From: Pseudaeromonas paramecii
GTDB lineage: Bacteria; Pseudomonadota; Gammaproteobacteria; Enterobacterales; Aeromonadaceae
Direction: 5' to 3'
Assembly (NCBI RefSeq): GCF_039540575.1
Contig: NZ_BAABFC010000025.1
Span: 11,332-75,331, forward strand
Length of the DNA stretch: 64,000 nucleotides
The notes under the pieces: model-generated
Database searches by the model: none
What the model was told of the DNA's origin: nothing
What the model saw: only the letters and a program-made list of their open reading frames with translations
Translations under genes and position numbers: made by a program
Shown here: positions 48,934 to 58,394 of the stretch, piece after piece
How positions within the stretch are numbered: position 1 is the stretch's first letter
How the letters are laid out: every line of letters begins with the position of its first letter

Positions 48934-50184
48934 TTAGCCCTGGTAGGCCTCAAGCACGATACGAGCCAGTATTTCGATGCCTTGCTTCACCTGGGCTTCC
49001 GGTTGGGCATAGTTGAGTCGTAGGCACTGATACTGATGGGGCCACTGGCTGTCTTCAATACCGGGGAAGAAGTAGTGTCCCGGTACCACGATCAGGCCAG
49101 CGGCCTTGAGGCGCTCGTACAGGATCTGGCTGTGGATGGGCAGCCCATCGAACCAAAGCCAGAGGAACAGGGCGCCTTCAGGCTTGTGGATGCGAAAGCG
49201 CGGATCTGGGATGGCCTCTTGCAGCCACTGCACCGCCTGCTGGGCCTTGGCCTGATAGAAGGGACGGATCCACTGCTCGGAATGGCGAATGATGTCGCCA
49301 GACAGCACCCAGGGTTGCACCAGGGTAGGGCCCAGGCCGCCTGGCGCCAGGTTGATGATGCCGGAGAGGTTGCCGAGGGCCTGGATGATTGATTCATTGG
49401 CCACCACTATGCCACAGCGACAGCCGGGCAGCCCCAGCTTGGACAGGCTCAGGCTGAGGATGGTGTTGTCATCCCAGAACGGTGTCGCCTCGCTGAAGAT
49501 GATGTTGGGGAAGGGGGTGCCATAGGCACCGTCGATCAGCAGCGGAATGCCGTGCTGGCGGGCCAAGCAATCCAGGTGAGCCACCTCGTCGTCCGACAGC
49601 ACATTGCCGGTGGGATTGGTAGGGCGGGAGACGCAGATCAGTCCGATATCCTCACCAATTTCCAGCGCTTCAAAGTCCACCTGGTATTTGAACAGACGGT
49701 GGTCGAGCAGCTGGATGGCGGGCTTGCAGGCCAGAAACATGTCGTCACTCAGTGCCGAATCGGCGTAACCGATATATTCCGGGGCCAGGGGGAACAGCAC
49801 CTTCTTCTTGCGGCCATCCGGGAAGTCACCGGCCAGCAGGTTAAACAGATAAAAAAAAGCGGTCTGGCTGCCATTGGTCAGGGCGATGTTGCGGGCGGTG
49901 ATCGGCCAGCCGTATTCCCGCTGCAGCAGCTCGGCCAGCGCCTGGGTGAAGCTGTCCTTGCCCTGGGGACCATCGTAGTTGGCGATGGCGCGCAGCAGGT
50001 CACCCTGGTCCAAGCTCTGCTGCATCTGTTGCTGCAGGGCCTGTTGCAGCTCTGGCACTGCCGCCGGGTTGCCACCACCCAACATGATGGCGTCGGGATT
50101 GAGCAGCCCCTGATTCAAGTCGTCCATCAACTGGGTGATGCCGGCTTGTCGGGTAAACTTCTGGCCGAAGGAGGAGAATTCCAT
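48934..50184 (-). CDS. avtA: Valine-pyruvate aminotransferase
   Basis: PLP enzyme (416 aa; E. coli AvtA 417) that makes alanine from pyruvate using valine. The start MEFSSFGQKFTRQAGITQLMDDLNQGL and the region PDAIMLGGGNPAAVPELQ are characteristic; the Schiff-base Lys is in LSLSLSKLGLPGCRCG. ATG 50184 fits the family start; an in-frame TTG 12 bp upstream was not used. A parS-like site lies just upstream. Confidence 0.93.
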   Translation of the reverse strand: MEFSSFGQKFTRQAGITQLMDDLNQGLLNPDAIMLGGGNPAAVPELQQALQQQMQQSLDQGDLLRAIANYDGPQGKDSFTQALAELLQREYGWPITARNIALTNGSQTAFFYLFNLLAGDFPDGRKKKVLFPLAPEYIGYADSALSDDMFLACKPAIQLLDHRLFKYQVDFEALEIGEDIGLICVSRPTNPTGNVLSDDEVAHLDCLARQHGIPLLIDGAYGTPFPNIIFSEATPFWDDNTILSLSLSKLGLPGCRCGIVVANESIIQALGNLSGIINLAPGGLGPTLVQPWVLSGDIIRHSEQWIRPFYQAKAQQAVQWLQEAIPDPRFRIHKPEGALFLWLWFDGLPIHSQILYERLKAAGLIVVPGHYFFPGIEDSQWPHQYQCLRLNYAQPEAQVKQGIEILARIVLEAYQG

Positions 50185-50219
50185 AACCGTGTCCAAGCAA
50201 GGGTGAAACGGGTTTGAGC

Positions 50220-50235
50220 CGTTTCACGTGAAACA
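50220..50235. other. parS: parS site upstream of avtA
   Basis: CGTTTCACGTGAAACA matches the 16-bp parS consensus at 15 positions (C for T at the first) and keeps the full GTTTCACGTGAAAC core. It is intergenic, between the avtA start and the glyS terminator, about 6 kb from the recF parS. Confidence 0.9.
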
Positions 50236-50241
50236 AAAAAC

Positions 50242-50262
50242 AAAAAGGGCCCTGACGGGCCC
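50242..50262 (-). terminator. Rho-independent terminator of glyS
   Basis: GGGCCC (50247-50252) and GGGCCC (50257-50262) pair around TGAC, and on the minus strand the stem is followed by TTTTTG. It lies 17 bp after the glyS stop. Confidence 0.88.
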
Positions 50263-50279
50263 GTTCGATTAACGCAGGC

Positions 50280-52352
50280 TTACTGCTGCAGCACGGAAAT
50301 ATCCGCCACCTGGAGGAATAGGTTACGCAGCTGATTGAGCAGGGCCAATCGGTTATTGCGCAGTGCCAGATCCTCGGCCATCACCATCACCTTGTCGAAG
50401 AAGGCATCCACCGGCTCGCGCAGGGCGGCCAGGGCGGTGAGGGCTTGCTGATAGTCACCGGCGGCGAAGCAGGGGGCCAGCTCACTCTGCAGCTGAGCCA
50501 GCTTGGCCGCCAGGGCCTGTTCGCTGGCATCCTGCAGCAGGGCGCTGTCAATCTGCTCCGGCAGGGCACCTTCCACCTTGGCCAGAATGTTGGAAACCCG
50601 CTTGTTGGCGGCCGCCAGGGCCTCGGCCGCATCCAGGCTGCGGAAGTGGTTCACCGCCTTGACCCGACGGTCGAAGTCCAGTGGACGGGTGGGACGACGA
50701 GCCAGTACCGCCATGATCACATCGGCACTGATGCCTTCATCCTGGTAGGCGGCACGGAAGCGGGCCAGCATGAAGTCGATGACCTCATCGGCAACCTGGG
50801 TGTTGGACAGCTTGGCACCGTACAACTCAACCGCCTTGGCCACCAGACCGGCCAGGTCCAAGTCCAGCTGCTTCTCGACACAGATACGCAGGGCGCCGAT
50901 GGCGGCACGGCGCAGGGCGAAGGGATCCTTGTCCCCCTTGGGGGCCTGGCCGATGCCGAAGATACCCACCAGGGTATCCAGCTTGTCGGCGATGGCCACG
51001 GCACAGGCCACCAGGCCGGTGGGCAGGGCATCGCCGGCGAAGCGCGGCATGTACTGCTCGTTGAGCGCCACCGCCACATCTTCGGCTTCGCCGTCGTGGC
51101 GGGCGTAGTGCATGCCCATGACCCCCTGGGTGTCGGTGAATTCCATCACCATGTTGGTCATGAGGTCACACTTGGACAGCAGGCCGGCGCGGGTGGCGTG
51201 CTCCACATCGGCACCGATTTGCGGTGCGATATAGGCGGCCAGCTCAGCGATGCGGACGGACTTGTCCTTCAGGGTGCCGAGCTGCTGCTGGAACAGCACG
51301 GTAGCCAGGCTCTCCAGGCGGGCGGCCAGCGGCTGCTTCTTGTCGGTCTTGAAGAAGAACTCGGCGTCAGACAGACGGGGGCGAACCACCCGCTCGTTAC
51401 CGCCGATGACCTGACTAGGGTCCTTGGATTCGATGTTGCTGATGAAGATGAAGTTGGGCAGCAGCTTGCCGGCCTGGTCGTAGACCGGGAAGTACTTCTG
51501 GTCGCCCTTCATGGTGTGCACCAGCGCCTCGGCCGGTACCTCCAGGAAACGCTCTTCAAAGGCGGCGGTCAGCAGCACGGGCCATTCCACCAGGGAGGTC
51601 ACTTCCTCCAGCAGGGCGTCATCCAGATCGGCAATGCCGCCCAGACGGCTGGCCTCGGCCTCTATGCTGGTCTTGATGAAGGCCTTGCGGCGATGGAAGT
51701 CGGCAATGACCTTGCCTTTTTCTTCCAGCAGGGCCGGGTACTGATCGGCATGGGTGAGCTCGAATTCGGCTTCGCCCATGAAGCGGTGACCACGCACCAG
51801 ACGGGCGGATTGCAGACCCAGGACTTCGCCGGGGATCAGCTCGCCACCCATCAGCATGCACAGGGTGTGCACCGGACGGACAAACTGGGTGCGTTCGGCA
51901 CCCCAACGCATCAGCTTGGGGATCGGCAGACCGGCCAGGGCGGTGGCGACCATGGCGGGGATCAGCTCGACGGTGGGACGCCCCACCACCTTGGCGCGAT
52001 GCACCAGCCATACGCCCTTGTCGGTGACCAGGCGGTCGGCCTGAGCGGCTTCGATGCCGCAGCCACGGGCCCAGCCTTCGGCGGCCTTGGTGGGCTTGCC
52101 ATCGGCGTCAAAGGCGGCGGATACCGCCGGGCCGCGCTTCTCCACTTCCTTGTCCGGCTGCGCACAAGCCAGCTGCTGCACCTTGAGGGCCAGACGGCGG
52201 GGCGCGGCGAACCACTCCAGGCTGGTGAAGGCCAGATCGGCCTTGGTCAGCTCGGCGGTAAAGTTGTCGGCAAAGGCTTCGGCCAGCTTGCGCAGGGCCT
52301 TGGGGGGCAGCTCTTCGGTGCCCAGTTCAATCAAGAGGGTGTCGGTAACCAT
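50280..52352 (-). CDS. glyS: Glycyl-tRNA synthetase beta subunit
   Basis: 690-aa beta chain of the alpha2beta2 glycyl-tRNA synthetase, carrying tRNA-recognition domains. The start TDTLLIELGTEELPPKALRKL is characteristic. ATG 52352 has AAAAGG 7 bp upstream; the alternative GTG 52358 would overlap glyQ by 4 bp and cannot be excluded. Confidence 0.96.
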   Translation of the reverse strand: MVTDTLLIELGTEELPPKALRKLAEAFADNFTAELTKADLAFTSLEWFAAPRRLALKVQQLACAQPDKEVEKRGPAVSAAFDADGKPTKAAEGWARGCGIEAAQADRLVTDKGVWLVHRAKVVGRPTVELIPAMVATALAGLPIPKLMRWGAERTQFVRPVHTLCMLMGGELIPGEVLGLQSARLVRGHRFMGEAEFELTHADQYPALLEEKGKVIADFHRRKAFIKTSIEAEASRLGGIADLDDALLEEVTSLVEWPVLLTAAFEERFLEVPAEALVHTMKGDQKYFPVYDQAGKLLPNFIFISNIESKDPSQVIGGNERVVRPRLSDAEFFFKTDKKQPLAARLESLATVLFQQQLGTLKDKSVRIAELAAYIAPQIGADVEHATRAGLLSKCDLMTNMVMEFTDTQGVMGMHYARHDGEAEDVAVALNEQYMPRFAGDALPTGLVACAVAIADKLDTLVGIFGIGQAPKGDKDPFALRRAAIGALRICVEKQLDLDLAGLVAKAVELYGAKLSNTQVADEVIDFMLARFRAAYQDEGISADVIMAVLARRPTRPLDFDRRVKAVNHFRSLDAAEALAAANKRVSNILAKVEGALPEQIDSALLQDASEQALAAKLAQLQSELAPCFAAGDYQQALTALAALREPVDAFFDKVMVMAEDLALRNNRLALLNQLRNLFLQVADISVLQQ

Positions 52353-52354
52353 GC

Positions 52355-53266
52355 TCACACCTTTTCCTTACACATGGGGAAGCCCAGGGCCTCGCGGGCG
52401 GCGTAATAGGCTTCTGCCACCGCCTTGGAGAGGGTCCGGATGCGCAGTATGTAGCGCTGCCGCTCGGTGACCGAGATGGCATGGCGGGCATCCAGCAGGT
52501 TGAAGGCATGGGCCGCCTTGAGGATCCGCTCGTAGGCGGGCAAGGGCAGCGGGGTTTCCAGGGCCAGCAGGTGCTGACACTCCTTCTCGCACTGATCGAA
52601 CATCTGGAACAGGAAGGGCACATCGGCGTGTTCGAAGTTGTAGGTGGATTGTTCCACCTCGTTCTGATGGAACACGTCGCCGTAGGTGATCTTGCCCAGC
52701 GGACCGTCGGCCCACACCAGGTCGTAGATGCTGTTGACGCCCTGGATATACATGGCCAGGCGTTCCAGACCATAGGTGATCTCGCCGGTGACCGGCGCAC
52801 ACTCCAGACCGCCTACCTGCTGGAAGTAGGTGAACTGGGTCACTTCCATGCCGTTAAGCCAGACTTCCCAGCCCAGACCCCAGGCACCCAGGGTCGGGTT
52901 TTCCCAGTTGTCTTCCACGAAGCGAATGTCATGCACCTGGGGATCGAAGCCCAGCTCCTTCAGGGAGCCCAGGTAGAGCTCCTGGATGTTGCTCGGGGAG
53001 GGCTTGAGGATCACCTGGAACTGATAGTAGTGCTGCAGGCGGTTGGGGTTTTCACCGTAACGGCCGTCGGTGGGACGGCGGGAAGGCTGTACATAGGCGC
53101 AGTTCATCGGCTCGGGGCCAATGGCGCGCAGGAACGTCATCGGGTGAGAAGTACCGGCACCCACCTCCATATCGAGGGGTTGCACGATCACGCAACCTTG
53201 CCTGGCCCAGTAGTCTTGAAGGGTCAGGATCAGTCCCTGAAAGGTCTTGATATCAAATTTCTGCAT
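52355..53266 (-). CDS. glyQ: Glycyl-tRNA synthetase alpha subunit
   Basis: 303-aa catalytic alpha chain. MQKFDIKTFQGLILTLQDYW and RYGENPNRLQHYYQFQVI are conserved. It ends 2 bp before the chosen glyS ATG. The upstream gap to tag (53267-53373) must contain divergent promoters; TATACT at 53325-53320 on the minus strand is a possible -10 without a clear -35. Confidence 0.97.
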   Translation of the reverse strand: MQKFDIKTFQGLILTLQDYWARQGCVIVQPLDMEVGAGTSHPMTFLRAIGPEPMNCAYVQPSRRPTDGRYGENPNRLQHYYQFQVILKPSPSNIQELYLGSLKELGFDPQVHDIRFVEDNWENPTLGAWGLGWEVWLNGMEVTQFTYFQQVGGLECAPVTGEITYGLERLAMYIQGVNSIYDLVWADGPLGKITYGDVFHQNEVEQSTYNFEHADVPFLFQMFDQCEKECQHLLALETPLPLPAYERILKAAHAFNLLDARHAISVTERQRYILRIRTLSKAVAEAYYAAREALGFPMCKEKV

Positions 53267-53373
53267 GATTATGTTCGCGGTTTGATTCAGTGCATACTGA
53301 GCGGAATTAAAACTGCCAGAGTATAACGCCTGAGCTGGCCGGAATATAGGCTAAATCGGGCCGGGAGCCACCG

Positions 53374-53961
53374 ATGGAACTACGCTGCGCCTGGGCCACC
53401 CGGGATCCGGATTACATCCACTACCACGACCAGGTGTGGGGACGCCCGGTTTATGATGACCGGGAGCTGTTCGAGAAGCTCTGCCTGGATGGTCAGCAGG
53501 CCGGTCTCTCCTGGCTCACCATTCTCAGGCGCACCGAGTCCTATCGCCTGGCCTATGCCGGCTTCGATCCGGTGCGGATCAGTCAGTTCGACGAGTCGGA
53601 CCGCCAGCGGTTATTGCAGGATACCGGTATCATCCGCAACCGGTTGAAAATCGATTCCATCATCAAGAATGCCCAGGCCTACCTGGCCATGCAGGCCGAG
53701 GGGATCGCCTTCGCACCCTGGCTCTGGGCTTTTGTCGGTGGCGCGCCCCAGATAAACCACTGGCAGCGCTCAGAGCAGATCCCCACCCGCAGTCCGGCGT
53801 CGGATGCCATGGCCAAGGCATTGAAGAAAAGAGGTTTTTCATTTGTGGGCACCACCATCTGCTATGCCTTCATGCAGGCGGTGGGCATGGTGAACGATCA
53901 TCTGGTGTCCTGTCCCTGTCATGGCGCCTGTCAGGAGGTGGCTCATGCCGCTGGCAGTTGA
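53374..53961 (+). CDS. tag: 3-methyladenine DNA glycosylase I
   Basis: 195-aa base-excision enzyme that removes 3-methyladenine. The start MELRCAWATRDPDYIHYHDQVWGRP and the end NDHLVSCPCHGAC supply the Cys/His zinc ligands of the family; FSFVGTTICYAFMQAVGMVNDH is a conserved segment. Its last bases overlap zntB by 17 bp. Confidence 0.95.
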   Translation: MELRCAWATRDPDYIHYHDQVWGRPVYDDRELFEKLCLDGQQAGLSWLTILRRTESYRLAYAGFDPVRISQFDESDRQRLLQDTGIIRNRLKIDSIIKNAQAYLAMQAEGIAFAPWLWAFVGGAPQINHWQRSEQIPTRSPASDAMAKALKKRGFSFVGTTICYAFMQAVGMVNDHLVSCPCHGACQEVAHAAGS

Positions 53962-54922
53962 CAACCGGGTGCCGGAGGGGGCCGTCAATGCCCTGCTGCT
54001 GGATGGGCGGGGTGGTGGCCAGCGGCTGCCAGCCGGTGCCAGCTTGCCGGAGCAACCCTACTGGCTGCATCTGGATTATTCCCAGCCGTCGACCCAGGAC
54101 TGGCTGGCGGTGACGCCCCTGTTGCATGATGAGGCGCGGGATTCCCTGCTGGGTGAGAGCAACCGACCCAAACTGGTGAAGCTCAACGGCGGCCTGTTGC
54201 TGACCCTGCGCACCATCAACAGCAATGCCGGCCAGCGGCCGGAGCAGATGGTGGCCCTGCGCTTCTATATCGATGAACACAAGGTGATCTCTACCCGACG
54301 GCGTCACGTGGGCGGGGTGGTGACCCTGCAGCAGCAGCTGGCCGGTGGACACGGGCCACTCAACTGTGGCGACTGGCTGGTGGCCATGTGTGAGGCGCTG
54401 ACCGAGGAGACCGGGGATCATATCGACGATCTGCAGGAGCGCATTGCCCAGATGGAAGAGGATACCCTGGCCCAGCAGCTGCCCCATCGTCGGGAGCTGG
54501 CCCATATCCGGCGTCAACTGATCCTGCTGCGTCGCTATCTGGCGCCACAGCGGGATCTCTATGCCCGTCTGGCCAAGGAGAAGATTACCTGGCTGGAGAA
54601 CGACGATCAGCGCCGGCTGGAGGAGATCGGCGAGCGGCTGGGGCGTTGGCTGGATGATCTCAATGCCAGCCTGTTTCGCGCCGACATGATGAGCGAGGAG
54701 ATCAGTGCCCACCACACAGAGCAGCTCTCCCGGCGATCATATTTGATGTCGTTGTTTGCCATGGTTTTTTTGCCGGTGAGTGCCCTGACGGGGCTGTTTG
54801 GCGTCAACCTGGGGGGCATTCCCGGGGCTGAGTCGCCCTGGGGATTTGGCTTGTTTTGCGGCCTGATGGTGGCCCTGGTGCTGGGGCTGGCCCTCTGGCT
54901 GTGGCGCCGGCGCTGGCTTTAG
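53945..54922 (+). CDS. zntB: Zinc transporter ZntB (CorA family)
   Basis: 325 aa, a cytoplasmic domain followed by two C-terminal helices. The loop between them reads GVNLGGIPG, the ZntB form of the CorA GxN motif; E. coli ZntB imports or exports zinc with protons. ATG 53945 overlaps the tag gene; a start 24 bp further upstream was not used. It converges on tusA with a 12-bp gap. Confidence 0.88.
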   Translation: MPLAVDNRVPEGAVNALLLDGRGGGQRLPAGASLPEQPYWLHLDYSQPSTQDWLAVTPLLHDEARDSLLGESNRPKLVKLNGGLLLTLRTINSNAGQRPEQMVALRFYIDEHKVISTRRRHVGGVVTLQQQLAGGHGPLNCGDWLVAMCEALTEETGDHIDDLQERIAQMEEDTLAQQLPHRRELAHIRRQLILLRRYLAPQRDLYARLAKEKITWLENDDQRRLEEIGERLGRWLDDLNASLFRADMMSEEISAHHTEQLSRRSYLMSLFAMVFLPVSALTGLFGVNLGGIPGAESPWGFGLFCGLMVALVLGLALWLWRRRWL

Positions 54923-54934
54923 CCAGCTCAGGTG

Positions 54935-55180
54935 CTACCGGCCTTTGCGGATCAGATAGCGATAGGGCTTCTGGTCGGTCTCGGCGGCCAGCAGTGTGTG
55001 GTCCATGTGCCGGCAGAAGCTGGGAATGTCCCGGGTGGAGGCGGGGTCGTCGGCGGTGATCAGCAGGGTCTCGCCCTCGGCCATGCTGCGCACCGTCTTG
55101 CGCACCATCATCACCGGCTCTGGGCAGCGCAGGCCGATGGCATCCAGTTGATGGGTGGCGGTCGAGAAGCGATCGCTCAT
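54935..55180 (-). CDS. tusA: Sulfur carrier protein TusA
   Basis: 81-aa sulfurtransferase that receives sulfur from IscS for tRNA 2-thiolation. The signature is LRCPEPVMMVRKTVR with the active Cys19, and the C-terminal PYRYLIRKG is typical. It is a single-gene unit convergent with zntB. Confidence 0.95.
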   Translation of the reverse strand: MSDRFSTATHQLDAIGLRCPEPVMMVRKTVRSMAEGETLLITADDPASTRDIPSFCRHMDHTLLAAETDQKPYRYLIRKGR

Positions 55181-55232
55181 GTTTTATCCTCCGCAGGCAA
55201 GGTCGGCCATGATACTCCGCCTTGCTTCGGGA

Positions 55233-55442
55233 TCAAGTCGTCGACACCGGCGGCTTCCACAGCGCCGCGTCCAGGATCGACCAGAGGTGGATGATCCAGC
55301 CCAGCAGCACTATCCACAGGACGGCGGCCAGCACGAAGTGCAGTATGGCCATCAGCAGTCGCCCCTGAACCAACTGCCCCAGACCTGGGATAAAGAAGCT
55401 GCACAAGGCGGCGATGACGTTGCCGGCAGAACCCTGACCCAT
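55233..55442 (-). CDS. Small TM2-like membrane protein
   Basis: 69 aa with two hydrophobic helices separated by a short turn. The opening IAALCSFFIPGLGQLVQGR resembles the PGLGQ..G motif of TM2/YqaE-like small membrane proteins. Function unknown. It lies 52 bp upstream of tusA on the same strand. Confidence 0.72.
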   Translation of the reverse strand: MGQGSAGNVIAALCSFFIPGLGQLVQGRLLMAILHFVLAAVLWIVLLGWIIHLWSILDAALWKPPVSTT

Positions 55443-55533
55443 GTTGTTCTCCTCGTGAAATTCTGACTTTCCCTAAGCGGGACTGCCTGGCTATATAGCA
55501 TAGTGAGCTAGGCATGACCACAGGGAGGTCGGG

Positions 55534-55683
55534 ATGCCACAGCACTGGCGAAAAGGGCTGTATCTGGTGTTATGCCTGCTGGGCTTGCTGGCCGGCAGCC
55601 AGTTGGACGGCGGCATGAGCGGCCCCTGGATTGTCTTGGGTCTCTGGTCCAGCATCGGCCTGTGGTTTGAACTGGATGGCTAA
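55534..55683 (+). CDS. 49-residue small membrane protein
   Basis: ATG 55534 has GGGAGG about 8 bp upstream and opens a 49-codon frame ending in TAA at 55683, just before the convergent binding-protein gene. The product begins MPQHWRKGLYLVLCLLGLLAGS, then LDGGMSGPWIVLGLWSSIGLWF and DG, giving two hydrophobic segments joined by a glycine-rich turn. No family is recognised, but the ribosome site and tidy fit between neighbours favour a real gene. Confidence 0.62.
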   Translation: MPQHWRKGLYLVLCLLGLLAGSQLDGGMSGPWIVLGLWSSIGLWFELDG

Positions 55684-55685
55684 AG

Positions 55686-56927
55686 TCAGCGCGCCGCCAG
55701 CATGGCCCGACGCAGCCGGTGGCTGGCTTGCTCTGCCGTTTGTTGCGGGTCGTTGAAGAAGTTGCTCAGCACATCCGTCACCGCCTGCAGCACATAACTG
55801 GAGGTGGCCATGCCCTCGGCCAGGCTAGGCACCAGGTGACCGCCCTGCTGGGCCTGCTCCAGGGCCTGGCTGGACTGGCGGGCGCAGCTGTCAAATTGGC
55901 CCATTGGCAAGCCAGCCAACGCAGGGATCGACCCTTTCTTCTGATTGAAAAGGATTTGCAGCTCGGGGGTCATCAGCAGGTTGGCCAACTGTACCTGAGC
56001 CGCCTGTTGTTCCGGATCCCGCACCGAAAACATGGCGATGGAGTCGATGTTGTAGCTGAAGATCTCCGCATTTCCCGGGGCCGGCAGGCAGCCGATGTTG
56101 CTGCCGGGTTGCAGGCCGGCCTGGGTCAGCTCACCCTTGGCCCAGTCGCCCATCAGCTGCATGGCCGCACTGCCGTCCATCACCATGCCGGTAGCCTGGT
56201 TCCAACTTAGGCCGCCAAAGTGCTGGGGCACGAAGGGGCGCAGGGCTTTGAAGCGCTGCAGCAGGGCCACCATGGTGGGGCTATCGAGCTGATCCGGTTC
56301 CAAGTTGATGAAGGCGCGGCGGAAGAACTCGTTGCCGGCGTCGCCTAGAACTATGGACTCGAACAGTATGGCCAGTTGCCAAGGGTCATTGCCGATGGCC
56401 AGGGGCGTGATGCCGGCCGCCAGCAGACGGGGTGCCAGCGCCTGCAGTTGAGCCCAGGTGCTGGGCGGTTCCAGCCCCAGTCGGGTGAAGACATCCCGGT
56501 TGAACCAGAGCCAGTTTACCCTGTGAATGCCGATAGGCACCGCCACATAGTGGCCCTGGTGACTCAGGGTGGAGCGGACGAAGCCTGGCAGGCGCAGATC
56601 CCAGCGCTGGTTCTGGGCCAACTCATCCAGATCCCGGAGTAGCCCTAAGCGAGCCCACTCCAACAGCTCACTGCCCTTGATCTGGGCCGCGGCCGGCGGG
56701 GTGGCCGCCAGTGCCCGGCTGCGCAGCACCGCCATGGCACTCTTGCCGCCGCCACCGGAGACGGCGAAGTCCTGCCATTGCCCGCCTTGGGCGCGCCACT
56801 GCTGTTTGATGACCTCGACCGCACTGGCTTCGCCACCGCTGGTCCACCAGTGCATCACTTCCACCCGGGCGGCCATCAAGGGGCTGGCCAACAGCAGGCC
56901 GCAGCAGAGCAGGCTAAGACGCTTCAT
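55686..56927 (-). CDS. Sugar-type ABC substrate-binding protein (orphan)
   Basis: 413-aa periplasmic protein with a cleavable signal (LLCCGLLLASPLMAA). The fold is family 1 solute-binding: VEVMHWWTSGGEASAVEVIKQ at the start and WNQATGMVMDGSAAMQLMGDWAKGE in the middle, as in bacterial glucose/maltose-type binding proteins. No permease or ATPase gene is near; instead it lies 3 bp downstream of a sensor kinase. It may feed a distant transporter or act as a ligand sensor for the kinase. Confidence 0.87.
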   Translation of the reverse strand: MKRLSLLCCGLLLASPLMAARVEVMHWWTSGGEASAVEVIKQQWRAQGGQWQDFAVSGGGGKSAMAVLRSRALAATPPAAAQIKGSELLEWARLGLLRDLDELAQNQRWDLRLPGFVRSTLSHQGHYVAVPIGIHRVNWLWFNRDVFTRLGLEPPSTWAQLQALAPRLLAAGITPLAIGNDPWQLAILFESIVLGDAGNEFFRRAFINLEPDQLDSPTMVALLQRFKALRPFVPQHFGGLSWNQATGMVMDGSAAMQLMGDWAKGELTQAGLQPGSNIGCLPAPGNAEIFSYNIDSIAMFSVRDPEQQAAQVQLANLLMTPELQILFNQKKGSIPALAGLPMGQFDSCARQSSQALEQAQQGGHLVPSLAEGMATSSYVLQAVTDVLSNFFNDPQQTAEQASHRLRRAMLAAR

Positions 56928-56930
56928 GAC

Positions 56931-58394
56931 TCAATGCCTTGGCAGGGACAGCACGGCCTGCAGGCCACCACTGGGGCGGTTTTCCAGCACCAGATCGCCA
57001 CCGTGAGCGTGGGCGATGCTGCGGGCAATGCCCAGCCCCAGGCCGGTGCCGGGGGTGTTCTTATCCAGCCGGTAGTAGGGCTCGAAGATCTTCTCCAGCT
57101 GCTCGGCCGGCAGGCCAGGCCCTTCGTCGATGAAGTAGAGCAGTACCACCTCGGCATCCATGTGCTCCTCCAGATCATCCATGACGATGACCCGCACCCG
57201 GCGGCCGTACTTGATGGCGTTATCCACCAGGTTGCCGATGCAGCGCTTGAGGGCCAGCGGCTTACCCCGGTAGGGCTTCTTGGTGCGCCCCTCGATCACC
57301 ATCAGGGTTTCATGCAGGTTGTACACCTCGGCGATCTGCTCCAGCAGCTGGTTGATGTCCAGCAACTCGATGTTTTCATGGATGTCGGTGTCCTTCACCG
57401 TCTGCAAGGCACCCTTGACCATCATCTCCAGGTCATCAAGATCCTTGTTGAAGCGGGTGATCAGCTGCTCGTCATCCAACAGTTCCACCCGCAGGCGCAG
57501 GCGGGTGATGGGGGTCTTGAGATCGTGGGAGATGGAGCTGAACAGCCGCTCCCGGTCATCGATGTAGCGCTTGATACGGTGCTGCATGATGTTGATGGCG
57601 CGGGTTACGGCGACGATTTCGCTGGCGCCTTCCTCCGGTAGGGAGGCCTGGTCTATGTCCTTGCCCAGGTTGACCGCCGCATCGGCCAGATGTCGCAAGG
57701 GCCGGGTCTGCCAGCGCACCAGGATGAAGGTGAACAGAAACAAAATGGCGGTGAGCAGCAGGATGAAGCGGAACTGGCTGGCCGGCAGGCTGGCCTCATT
57801 CAGGCTCATGTAGGGTTCCGGCAGCAGGGCGGCCAGATAGAGCCACTGGCCCGGATTGATCTCGATCTGGGTCACCAGAATCGGCGGATTGAGCGGCTCG
57901 ATGATCAGGGTGTAGCGGGCCCAGGAGGGGGGAATGTCACTGAGCAGGGTCTCGTTGTTGAACACATGCAAGGTGGCGGGATCGGCAAAGTCCACCTTGA
58001 TGGCCATGTGTTGGCCCAGCTTCTGGGTCAGCACCTGGCGCACCTCGTTCACCACCTGGCGCTTGGCCTGGGTGTCCGCCACCGGGGTCAGTGCGATAGG
58101 TTCCTGATTCAGGGAGACGAAGAAGCGGCTACCGCCCATGTTGCGCAGTTGATCCAGGGCGATGTGCCGGTATTCCACCGGCAGGGATTGGAAGAAGTTG
58201 ACCGTGGAGGCGGCGGAGAGCGCCAGGCTGCGGGTGGCACTCATCCTGCCTTCCTGCTCGCGCTTCTCCAGCTGTTGCAGCCAGAGGCTGGAGATCAGGC
58301 TCTGGGCCAGGATGATGGCCAGCAGCAGCAACAACAGCATACGGGAGAGCAGGGAGCGGGGCACCAGATAGCCCAGCAGCTGGCTAATCTTCAT
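56931..58394 (-). CDS. Sensor histidine kinase
   Basis: 487 aa. Two membrane helices (about 15-40 and 206-228) flank a periplasmic domain of about 165 residues. A HAMP domain follows, then the H box SSISHDLKTPITRLRLR, the N box LVDNAIKYG, and ATP-lid motifs DEGPGL and GTGLGLGIARS. It overlaps the response regulator by 11 bp and precedes the binding-protein gene. The signal may be a sugar or sugar acid presented by that protein. Confidence 0.93.
   Translation of the reverse strand: MKISQLLGYLVPRSLLSRMLLLLLLAIILAQSLISSLWLQQLEKREQEGRMSATRSLALSAASTVNFFQSLPVEYRHIALDQLRNMGGSRFFVSLNQEPIALTPVADTQAKRQVVNEVRQVLTQKLGQHMAIKVDFADPATLHVFNNETLLSDIPPSWARYTLIIEPLNPPILVTQIEINPGQWLYLAALLPEPYMSLNEASLPASQFRFILLLTAILFLFTFILVRWQTRPLRHLADAAVNLGKDIDQASLPEEGASEIVAVTRAINIMQHRIKRYIDDRERLFSSISHDLKTPITRLRLRVELLDDEQLITRFNKDLDDLEMMVKGALQTVKDTDIHENIELLDINQLLEQIAEVYNLHETLMVIEGRTKKPYRGKPLALKRCIGNLVDNAIKYGRRVRVIVMDDLEEHMDAEVVLLYFIDEGPGLPAEQLEKIFEPYYRLDKNTPGTGLGLGIARSIAHAHGGDLVLENRPSGGLQAVLSLPRH

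Noticed and set aside
50445..52406. 653-codon open frame opposite glyS
   Set aside because: Antisense shadow of glyS; low-complexity Gly/Gln/His-rich product without recognisable motifs.
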